Of a stretch of DNA of 64,000 bases, positions 57,407-64,000 are shown piece by piece. The stretch spans positions 740,613 to 804,612 of the forward strand of contig JAUIJA010000001.1 of the NCBI GenBank assembly GCA_030431055.1. Reading direction: 5' to 3'. The notes under the pieces were generated by a model that was not told the origin of the DNA, ran no database searches, and saw only the letters and a list, made by a program, of their open reading frames with translations. Source of the stretch: Bacteroidia bacterium (GTDB lineage Bacteria > Bacteroidota > Bacteroidia > Flavobacteriales > Flavobacteriaceae). The position numbers and the translations under genes are program-made. Within the stretch, counting starts at the first letter, position 1; every line of letters begins with the position of its first letter.

Positions 57407-59683
57407 ATGGAACAGATTTATGTAGTAATGTTAGTTGCCTTAGCAATTTTAGCAATTACAGACTTAATGGTTGGGGTAGCAAATGATGCGGTTAACTTTC
57501 TTAATTCGGGAATTGGTTCTAAGGCCGTTTCGTTTAAAACGTTAATGATTGTTGCTAGTATTGGAGTAGCCTTTGGTGCACTTTTCTCTAGTGGAATGAT
57601 GGAAATTGCCCGAAGTGGAATTTTTGTTCCTTCTATGTTTAATTTTGAAGATGTCATGATTATTTTCCTAGCGGTAATGATTACTGATGTCTTGCTCTTA
57701 GATGTTTTCAATTCATTAGGTTTTCCTACTTCTACAACGGTTTCGGTTGTGTTTGAATTATTGGGTGGAGCGGTTTGTTTAGCGGCGTATAAAATTGTTA
57801 CAAGTTCTGGAGACTTTAGCACACTTTCATCTTATATTAATACGACAAAAGCTTCTCAAATTGTTACGAGTATTTTGCTTTCTGTGATTATTTCGTTTAC
57901 GATTGGTGCTTTTGTAATGTATATTTCGAGAATTATTTTCTCTTTCCATTTTGAAAAAAGAGTAAAATATTTCGGAGCTATTTTTGGAGGCATCGGAATT
58001 ACGGCAATTACTTATTTCATCTTATTCAAAGGAATTAAAAGTTCGTCTTTCATGACTCCAGAATTGAAAGATTTAATGAAAACGAATCAATTGTATATTA
58101 TCTTGGGAAGTTTTGTTTTATGGACAATCTTATCTCAGGTATTAATTACGTTAAAGCAAAATATATTCAGAATTATCATTATTGTTGGGACATTTGCTTT
58201 GGCTTTAGCGTTTGCAGGAAATGATCTAGTAAACTTCATAGGTGTTCCTATTGGTGCGTTAGATGCATACAATATTAAAATGGCTGCTGGTGGAGATTCT
58301 AATATGATGATGGGTGCATTAGCATCATCTGAAATTAAAGCAAATTTCTGGTTATTACTTTTAGGTGGCGGAATAATGATTTATACATTATGGACGTCTA
58401 AAAAAGCAAGAGAAGTTATTAAAACAGGTGTTGATTTATCGCGCCAAAAAGAAGGATCAGAAAAATTTGATGCAAATAATCTTTCTAGAATTATCGTTAG
58501 AGGAAGTATTTATGTTGGTCAAATGATAAATTATGTAATTCCAAAATCATTAGAATTAAAAATCGATAAGCAATTTGAAAGTAAAGTTTACAAGAAAAAA
58601 GAAGATGCTCCAGCTTTCGATATGGTTAGAGCAGCTGTAAACTTGATGGTTGCTAGTATTTTAATTGCATTAGGAACATCTTTAAAACTACCTTTATCTA
58701 CAACCTATGTAACGTTTATGGTTGCAATGGGAACTTCATTTGCAGATAGAGCTTGGGATAGAGAAAGTGCTGTGTATAGAGTTGCTGGAGTGTTTAATGT
58801 AATTGGCGGTTGGTTTGTTACGGCCATTGTTGCTTTTACAATGGCTGCTGTGGTTGCATTTCTGTTGAAATTTGGTAAAGTATTTTCATTTGTAGGATTG
58901 CTAGTATTGGTTGGAATATTATTATACAGAAGCGGAAGAAAATATTTAGCAAGAGCCAAAGAGCAAGCAGAAGAGGATAGGTTAAGAAGTGAAGATGTAG
59001 CGACTATTAAAGAAGTTGTTTTAGAAAGTTCTGCACAAATTGCACGTGTAATTTCTAAAACAAATTCGTTGTATACAGATGTGATTAATAATCTCGGACA
59101 TCAAGATTTAGGAAAACTTAAAGAAGATAAGAAAAAACTGAAAAAACTTGAAAAAAGTGTAGATGAACTAAAAGGAGATGTATATTATTTTATTAAAAAT
59201 TTAGATGAAACTTCGGTTGAAGGAAGCAAATTTTATATTCTTATTTTAGGTTTTCTTCAAGATATGGTGCAATCTATTGGTTTTATTACGACGTATAGTT
59301 ATTCTCATGTAAATAATAATCACAAGAGTTTAAAATTTAATCAAATACGCGATTTAAAATCGGTTGATGTTCAATTACAACACTTTTTTGATCGTTTAGA
59401 AAAAGGGTTTAAGAAAGAAGATTTTAGTAATTTACAATCGGTAATTGAAGAAAAAGAGGAGTTGTTAAATACAATTTCCGAACTGATTCAAAAACAAATT
59501 AAACGTATTAGAACAAATGAAAATAGTCCAAAAAACAGTAAATTATACTTTGGATTATTACTTGAAACAAACGATTTAATAAAAGCGACAATGAGTTTGT
59601 TAGAGTTATTTCAAGATTTCGATAATCACGTAAACGAAGTTGATTTAAATTATAAAGTACAAAAAGAAAAAGCGACATTATAG
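57407..59683 (+). CDS. Inorganic phosphate transporter, PiT family
   Basis: The 758-residue protein has two PHO4 halves: ANDAVNFLNSGIGSKAVSF near 25-45 and AGNDLVNFIGVPIGA near 270-285, the conserved GANDVANA-type motifs. About twelve helices reach residue 510. The C-terminal 240 residues are soluble and helical with DVINNLGHQDLGKLKEDKKKLKKLEK and resemble PhoU-like regulatory domains; this fusion is common in Bacteroidetes. It is probably the low-affinity phosphate route. Promoter not clear. Confidence 0.94.
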   Translation: MEQIYVVMLVALAILAITDLMVGVANDAVNFLNSGIGSKAVSFKTLMIVASIGVAFGALFSSGMMEIARSGIFVPSMFNFEDVMIIFLAVMITDVLLLDVFNSLGFPTSTTVSVVFELLGGAVCLAAYKIVTSSGDFSTLSSYINTTKASQIVTSILLSVIISFTIGAFVMYISRIIFSFHFEKRVKYFGAIFGGIGITAITYFILFKGIKSSSFMTPELKDLMKTNQLYIILGSFVLWTILSQVLITLKQNIFRIIIIVGTFALALAFAGNDLVNFIGVPIGALDAYNIKMAAGGDSNMMMGALASSEIKANFWLLLLGGGIMIYTLWTSKKAREVIKTGVDLSRQKEGSEKFDANNLSRIIVRGSIYVGQMINYVIPKSLELKIDKQFESKVYKKKEDAPAFDMVRAAVNLMVASILIALGTSLKLPLSTTYVTFMVAMGTSFADRAWDRESAVYRVAGVFNVIGGWFVTAIVAFTMAAVVAFLLKFGKVFSFVGLLVLVGILLYRSGRKYLARAKEQAEEDRLRSEDVATIKEVVLESSAQIARVISKTNSLYTDVINNLGHQDLGKLKEDKKKLKKLEKSVDELKGDVYYFIKNLDETSVEGSKFYILILGFLQDMVQSIGFITTYSYSHVNNNHKSLKFNQIRDLKSVDVQLQHFFDRLEKGFKKEDFSNLQSVIEEKEELLNTISELIQKQIKRIRTNENSPKNSKLYFGLLLETNDLIKATMSLLELFQDFDNHVNEVDLNYKVQKEKATL

Positions 59684-59700
59684 TCGCTTTTTCTTTTTTT
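59667..59700. terminator. Bidirectional terminator between PiT and nifU genes
   Basis: AAAAAGCGAC and GTCGCTTTTT pair around CATTATAG-type loop bases that include the transporter stop codon; T runs on both strands. It serves both converging genes. Confidence 0.9.
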
Positions 59701-59722
59701 TTAATAAAAACAATGTGTTTTT

Positions 59723-60616
59723 TTATCCATTTATGGCTTCAACAACAATTTCGTTGTCATTAAGCATTTGTTTTAACATGTTTTCGATTCCGTTTTTTAA
59801 GGTGAATGTTGAAGATGGACAACCACTGCAAGCGCCTTGTAAAACAACTTTTACTTGTTTGCTTTTTTCGTCAAAAGATTCAAACATAATATTTCCACCA
59901 TCTCCTTGTACGGCAGGTTTTATGTATTCTTCTATAATATTTACAATTTGTTGAGATGTAGCATCAAGATTTTCAAAGTAAGTTTCTTGTTGCTGTTCAT
60001 GATTTTTGGTTGTTGTAATTAGAGTTTCATCAATTACAGTATTTCCATTTTCTAAATATTCTTTTATGAAAGTTCTAATTTCGAGTGTTATTTCATCCCA
60101 TTCAGTAATTTCATATTTAGTAATTGAAATATAGTTTTCATCAATAAAAACTTCTTTCACAAACGGAAACTTAAAAAGTTCTTGCGCTAAAGGTGAGGCT
60201 TTCGTCTCATCAATACTTTTACATTCTAACATTGTTTTAGTAAGAAGCTTGTTGGCAACAAATTTCATTACTGCAGGATTTGGAGTAGTTTCTCCGTAAA
60301 CTGTAATTGCAACTTTTTTGGTCGTTGAGGTTTCTACAATTGTTCCGCCGTTTTTTATAAATTGCTCAATTTGTTCTGCAACTTCATCTTGAACATCACT
60401 CCATTCTACAATTGAGAATTTCTCTATAGCAATAAAATTACTAGAAATAAAAACCGTTTTAACAAAAGGTAAAAAGAATAATTGCTTTGCTAAAGGAGAA
60501 TTTGAAGTTTCGTCAATGTTCTTAAATTCAAAACTTTGTCCTTTTGTGATAAATTCATCCAGTTCAAATTTAACAATTGAAGGGTTATTTGTTACTTTTA
60601 TAGTGATTTTAGACAT
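59723..60616 (-). CDS. NifU-like iron-sulfur scaffold with two Nfu N-domains
   Basis: The 297-residue protein has two Nfu_N-type repeats (about 1-95 and 105-190): NNPSIVKFEL with SPLAKQLFFLPFVKTVFI, and TPNPAVMKFVANK with SPLAQELFKFPFVKEVFI. The C-terminal NifU domain (about 215-297) carries GDGGNIMF and the cluster-binding CSGCPSS (CxxC). It carries or delivers FeS clusters, useful for ActB, QueG and others. Most Nfu proteins have one N-domain. It is divergent from the surface protein gene. Confidence 0.93.
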   Translation of the reverse strand: MSKITIKVTNNPSIVKFELDEFITKGQSFEFKNIDETSNSPLAKQLFFLPFVKTVFISSNFIAIEKFSIVEWSDVQDEVAEQIEQFIKNGGTIVETSTTKKVAITVYGETTPNPAVMKFVANKLLTKTMLECKSIDETKASPLAQELFKFPFVKEVFIDENYISITKYEITEWDEITLEIRTFIKEYLENGNTVIDETLITTTKNHEQQQETYFENLDATSQQIVNIIEEYIKPAVQGDGGNIMFESFDEKSKQVKVVLQGACSGCPSSTFTLKNGIENMLKQMLNDNEIVVEAING

Positions 60617-60633
60617 TATTTATAAGGTTTTTG

Positions 60634-60641
60634 CAAAGATA
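60634..60641 (-). promoter_or_regulatory. Promoter -7 box of the nifU gene
   Basis: On the minus strand TATCTTTG matches TAnnTTTG, 17 bases before the start codon. Confidence 0.55.
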
Positions 60642-60666
60642 TGAAACTTTAAAAAAGTATTCGTTT

Positions 60667-60674
60667 TATATTTG
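60667..60674 (+). promoter_or_regulatory. Promoter -7 box of the surface protein gene
   Basis: TATATTTG fits TAnnTTTG, 44 bases before the start codon. The gap is shared with the divergent nifU promoter. Confidence 0.55.
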
Positions 60675-60718
60675 TAATTAGACAACACAAAATTAACTAT
60701 TTATCAATAGTTTTTGCT

Positions 60719-63700
60719 ATGAAAAAAACAACTACACTCTTATTTCTTTTTTTTACTTGTTTTATATTTGGACAAGTTACGATTGATAATACACTTAACC
60801 CGTTTCAGTTAGCGACTCAAAAACTTGGTGGGGCAGGTGTAACTATAACCAATGTTACTTTTAATGGTGTCCCCATAAATAACGGAAGTCCAGTTTATGA
60901 CCAAGCGGCTTTTTTTGAAAATGGATTATCGGCTAACATTGGAATTGATGAAGGAGTTATTTTAGCAACAGGAGACGCATTAGTGGCTGAGATTACTGGT
61001 GCTAATCCTCAAATAGGGAGTGCTAGTTCACCTTCATCACAAGCGCAAACAGGAGATTCAGACTTGGCAATGCTAGTGTCTCAGTCAATTACTTCTGCAG
61101 CGGTTTTAGAATTTGATTTTGTGCCTTCAAGTACTTCTGTAGAATTTGAATATGTATTTGCTTCAGAAGAATATCCAGAGTTTAGCTGTGCTTCATATAA
61201 TGATGTTTTTGGGTTTTTCATTTCTGGACCTGGAATTTCTGGACCTTTTTCAAATGGAGCTGAAAATATTGCTTTAATCCCAGGAACTACACTGCCAGTT
61301 TCGATTAATAATATAAATCCTAATGCATGTTCATCTTATCCGATGTATTATGTGAGTAATTCTTCCCCTAACGGAGTACAATATGATGGAATGACAACTG
61401 TTCTTACGGCAGAATCTGTTGTGCAATGTGGACAAACATATCATTTTAAGCTGGCGATTTCAAATGCTTTTGATACTGCTTATGACTCTGCAGTATTTTT
61501 AAAGGCAAATAGTTTAGAAAGTTTACAGGTAGATTTAGGTCCAGATCAATTATTTTGTAGTTCTACAGTTTCTAGTTATACTATGACAGCTAACACGAAT
61601 TTGTCAACTGCTGGTTTAGGAACTTTAACTTATAATTGGTATTTAGATGGAGTTTTGCAAGGGTCTACTACTACTAATCAATATACTGCAACCCAAGAAG
61701 GGACATGGTCAGTTGAAATTGTTGGGTATTGTACTACCGATGATGTTGTAATTCAATTTGATGCACCACCAGTAGTTAATCCACCATCGCCCTTAGTTGG
61801 CTGTGAGCCATTTGATTTAACGGCATTGATACCAGGTTTAGTAGCTCCAGAAGCTCCAGCAGATTATGTGGTTTACTTTTATTTAAACCTTTTAGATGCT
61901 ATTTCTAATCCAACTAACTATATTACAGACCCTGCTAATTTTAGTCCTGGTGTAGATACAACGGTTTATATACGTGTTGAAAACGCGGGTAATCCAAGTT
62001 GTTTTGATGCTTTTCAATTTGTGCAGGTTGATGTAGACTGTGCTAGTCCGTGTAGTTTAACACTTACTTCCGCAGCTGATACAGATGATCAAACAATTTG
62101 TTTAGGGGGTGCAATTACAGATATTGTATTTAATGTAGGAGGAGATGCTACAGATGCTGTAATAAGTAGTGGTTCATTACCAGCAGGTGTAACAGGAGTT
62201 TATAATGCTGGAGTTTACACTATCTCAGGAACGCCAACAGCTACAGGTTCATTTACAGCAACTGTTTCAACAGTTGGTTGTGCAACAGATTTAACATACG
62301 ATATTACTATAAATGTATCAGCAACAGCACAAGCGACTTTTAATGCTATTCCAGTACAATGTGCAGGCGGTTCAAATCCATTACCAGCGACTTCATTAGA
62401 AGGCTTTACTGGTTCATGGAGCCCAGCTTTTGATGCGAACAATTCAGGAAGTTATGTGTTTACACCAGATACGAGTGTTGCTGGTCAAGAGTGTGCTCAA
62501 CCATCAAATGCAGTAGCAGTAACGATAACACCAAACGTTCAAGCAACTTTCAATGCGATACCGGCACAATGTGCAGGCGGTTCGAATCCATTGCCAGCAA
62601 ATTCATTAGAAGGTTTTACAGGTTCATGGAGTCCAGCCTTTGATGCGAACAATTCAGGTAATTATATATTTACACCAGATACAAGTGTAACGGGACAAGA
62701 ATGTGCCTTGCCATCAAATACAGTAGCAGTAACAATAACACCAAACGTACAAGCGACCTTTAATGCTATTCCAGCCCAATGTGCAGGAGGCGCAAATCCA
62801 TTACCATCGACATCATTAGAAGGATGGAGTGGAAGTTGGAGTCCAGCATTTGATGCGAATAATAGTGGAAGTTATGTGTTTACACCAGATACGAGTGTAG
62901 CAGGTCAAGAATGTGCTTTGCCATCGAATCCTATAGCTGTAACGATAACACCAACAACGCAATCGACTTTTAATGCAATACCGGCACAATGTGCAGGTGG
63001 TTCAAATCCATTGCCAGCAAATTCATTAGAAGGGTTTACAGGTTCATGGAGTCCAGCCTTTGATGCAAACAATTCAGGCAATTACGTATTTACACCAGAT
63101 ACGAGTGTAGTGGGACAAGAATGTGCTTTACCCTCGAATCCTATAGTAGTAACGATAACACCAAATGTGCAAGCGACTTTTAATGCTATCCCAGCGCAAT
63201 GTGCAGGTGGTTCAAATCCATTACCAGCGACTTCATTAGAAGGCTTTACTGGTTCATGGAGTCCAGCCTTTGATGCGAACAATTCAGGTAATTATATATT
63301 TACACCAGATACGGGTGTAGCGGGACAAGAATGTGCTTTACCATCAGACCCTGTGGCAGTAACAATTAGTCCAGGTGCTGAGATAACACTACAGTCAGAT
63401 ATTACAAATACAAATCAACAAGTTTGTCAGGAAGAGGGAATAACTAATATTGAATATATATTATCAAATGGAGTTACTGATGTAAATATTACTGGTTTAC
63501 CAGCAGGTATTTCTTATACAGTTGTTGGAGATTTAGTGACTATTTCAGGTTCTTCTACAGATCCAGTTGGAGTTTACAATTATACAGTTACAACTATTGG
63601 CGGTTGTTCATTTGATCAAGAAACGGGTAGTGTAGAGATTACTATAGGTGTTGAGCCAACGTTTGATTCTTTTGGTAGTGTTTGTGAAGGAGGAAGTTTT

Positions 63701-64000
63701 TCTTTTCCTACAGTTTCATTAGAAGGAATAACTGGAAGTTGGTCACCAGCATTTGATAATACACAAACAACTTCTTATACCTTTACACCTGATCCAAATC
63801 AATGTGCAGTATCTCCATCACCAATACCAATTGTTATAAACCCACTACCAGAGTTAGCGGCTAGTTTCAGTCCGGTATGTTCAGGTAATATGACTGATAT
63901 TGTTTTAAGTAGTCCAAATGCTTCTATGGGAGATGTTACCTATACTTGGAGTGTAACGGTTACTAATGTAGATGCTACGAGTTATACACAAAGTGGTGAT
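60719..64000 (+). CDS. Large repetitive surface protein with choice-of-anchor-L-like domain (partial)
   Basis: ATG at 60719 opens a frame that stays open for 1094 codons to the right edge. A signal peptide (LLFLFFTCFIFGQ) is followed by about 250 residues (GAGVTITNVTF, GVILATGD, FVFASEEYPEF-like, ASYNDVFGFF) typical of the choice-of-anchor L domain. Then come a PKD/Ig-like stretch, a HYR-like module, five 70-residue repeats (residues about 538-887), another Ig-like module and a decayed sixth repeat. Such proteins usually end in a gliding-associated or T9SS type B sorting domain, outside the window. It is a likely SprA-dependent cargo and adhesin; this is inference. Confidence 0.88.
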   Translation, partial: MKKTTTLLFLFFTCFIFGQVTIDNTLNPFQLATQKLGGAGVTITNVTFNGVPINNGSPVYDQAAFFENGLSANIGIDEGVILATGDALVAEITGANPQIGSASSPSSQAQTGDSDLAMLVSQSITSAAVLEFDFVPSSTSVEFEYVFASEEYPEFSCASYNDVFGFFISGPGISGPFSNGAENIALIPGTTLPVSINNINPNACSSYPMYYVSNSSPNGVQYDGMTTVLTAESVVQCGQTYHFKLAISNAFDTAYDSAVFLKANSLESLQVDLGPDQLFCSSTVSSYTMTANTNLSTAGLGTLTYNWYLDGVLQGSTTTNQYTATQEGTWSVEIVGYCTTDDVVIQFDAPPVVNPPSPLVGCEPFDLTALIPGLVAPEAPADYVVYFYLNLLDAISNPTNYITDPANFSPGVDTTVYIRVENAGNPSCFDAFQFVQVDVDCASPCSLTLTSAADTDDQTICLGGAITDIVFNVGGDATDAVISSGSLPAGVTGVYNAGVYTISGTPTATGSFTATVSTVGCATDLTYDITINVSATAQATFNAIPVQCAGGSNPLPATSLEGFTGSWSPAFDANNSGSYVFTPDTSVAGQECAQPSNAVAVTITPNVQATFNAIPAQCAGGSNPLPANSLEGFTGSWSPAFDANNSGNYIFTPDTSVTGQECALPSNTVAVTITPNVQATFNAIPAQCAGGANPLPSTSLEGWSGSWSPAFDANNSGSYVFTPDTSVAGQECALPSNPIAVTITPTTQSTFNAIPAQCAGGSNPLPANSLEGFTGSWSPAFDANNSGNYVFTPDTSVVGQECALPSNPIVVTITPNVQATFNAIPAQCAGGSNPLPATSLEGFTGSWSPAFDANNSGNYIFTPDTGVAGQECALPSDPVAVTISPGAEITLQSDITNTNQQVCQEEGITNIEYILSNGVTDVNITGLPAGISYTVVGDLVTISGSSTDPVGVYNYTVTTIGGCSFDQETGSVEITIGVEPTFDSFGSVCEGGSFSFPTVSLEGITGSWSPAFDNTQTTSYTFTPDPNQCAVSPSPIPIVINPLPELAASFSPVCSGNMTDIVLSSPNASMGDVTYTWSVTVTNVDATSYTQSGD
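62330..63379 (+). repeat. Five tandem 210-base repeats in the surface protein gene
   Basis: Units begin at 62330, 62540, 62750, 62960 and 63170, exactly 210 bases (70 residues) apart. Each encodes FNAIPxQCAGG, SLEG, GSWSPAFDANN, YxFTPDTxV and GQECA, two conserved cysteines per unit. The copies are very alike and mosaic. Small minus-strand frames within them are shadows. Confidence 0.97.
63653..63847 (+). repeat. Diverged sixth copy of the surface protein repeat
   Basis: This 65-residue stretch keeps the pattern: PTFDSFGSVCEGG, VSLEGITGSWSPAFDN, YTFTPD and QCA, but with many changes. It is separated from the array by a 91-residue Ig-like module, so it is an older relative of the recent array. 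Confidence 0.85.

Noticed and set aside
57418..57822. 134-codon minus-strand frame opposite the PiT transporter
   Set aside because: Antisense to conserved PHO4 motifs; threonine/isoleucine/lysine-rich shadow with no domain.
62215..63282. Two minus-strand frames that share the same start MFASKAGLHEPVKPSNEVAG
   Set aside because: They are shadows of the 210-base repeats on the plus strand; the shared start only mirrors the repeat.
1..64000. CRISPR array, prophage, insertion sequence or toxin-antitoxin locus
   Set aside because: No spacer-repeat pattern, transposase, integrase, terminal inverted repeats or typical small paired genes were seen on either strand.

Overview
The window looks like a chromosomal stretch of a low-GC member of the Flavobacteriaceae (Bacteroidetes), most likely Flavobacterium or a close relative. 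The evidence is an alternative complex III/aa3 oxidase operon, the gliding and type IX secretion (T9SS) genes sprA and remB, promoters of the Bacteroidetes type (TAnnTTTG), TonB-domain transducers with a long acidic linker, an infB with a long lysine/glutamate-rich N terminus, and a surface protein with a choice-of-anchor-L-like domain. Nothing looks like a prophage, insertion sequence, CRISPR array or plasmid. Genes are dense and no intergenic gap exceeds about 300 bases.

Layout. 0-9 kb: a truncated serine hydrolase, polA, a membrane metallophosphoesterase, a thioredoxin-fold protein without its cysteines, a polysaccharide deacetylase and a large DUF2723 membrane protein. 9-15 kb: tRNA-Gln with a strong terminator, a tandem universal stress protein, then rimP-nusA-infB behind a leader that carries a hairpin and a 12-codon reading frame. 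15.4-26.7 kb: an eight-gene respiratory operon, actABCDEF-coxBA. 26.7-33 kb: ruvB-P450-queG, then maeB-ruvA. 33-46 kb: sprA, gcvH, a VanZ-like gene, two TonB-type transducers, deoC, remB and a small membrane protein. 46-51 kb: cyoE, two subunit III genes, subunit IV, a thioredoxin-like anchored protein, SCO, DUF420 and a small CxxC protein, which together complete or assemble the oxidase. 51-60.6 kb: a DUF4403 lipoprotein, TolC and a membrane fusion protein, tsaB, mscS, dodecin, a PiT phosphate transporter and a NifU-type protein. 60.7-64 kb: the 5' part of a large repetitive surface protein that runs off the right edge.

How the genes fit together. Two separated loci build one electron-transfer chain: ActA-F oxidises menaquinol and passes electrons to CoxB/CoxA, while the 46-51 kb locus supplies haem (CyoE), copper (SCO) and subunits III/IV. 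A second theme is the cell surface: SprA is the T9SS outer-membrane translocon, RemB is a gliding-associated outer-membrane protein, and the terminal repeat protein is a likely T9SS cargo. A third theme is core information processing (polA, rimP-nusA-infB, ruvA, ruvB, queG, tsaB, tRNA-Gln).

No clearly new multi-gene system is evident. The best leads are the rimP leader, the mosaic 210-base repeats of the surface protein, a Cx10C TonB-like domain shared by two transducers and the N terminus of RemB, and heptanucleotide repeats inside two coding regions. All assignments come from reading the sequence and family knowledge; no database search was run.
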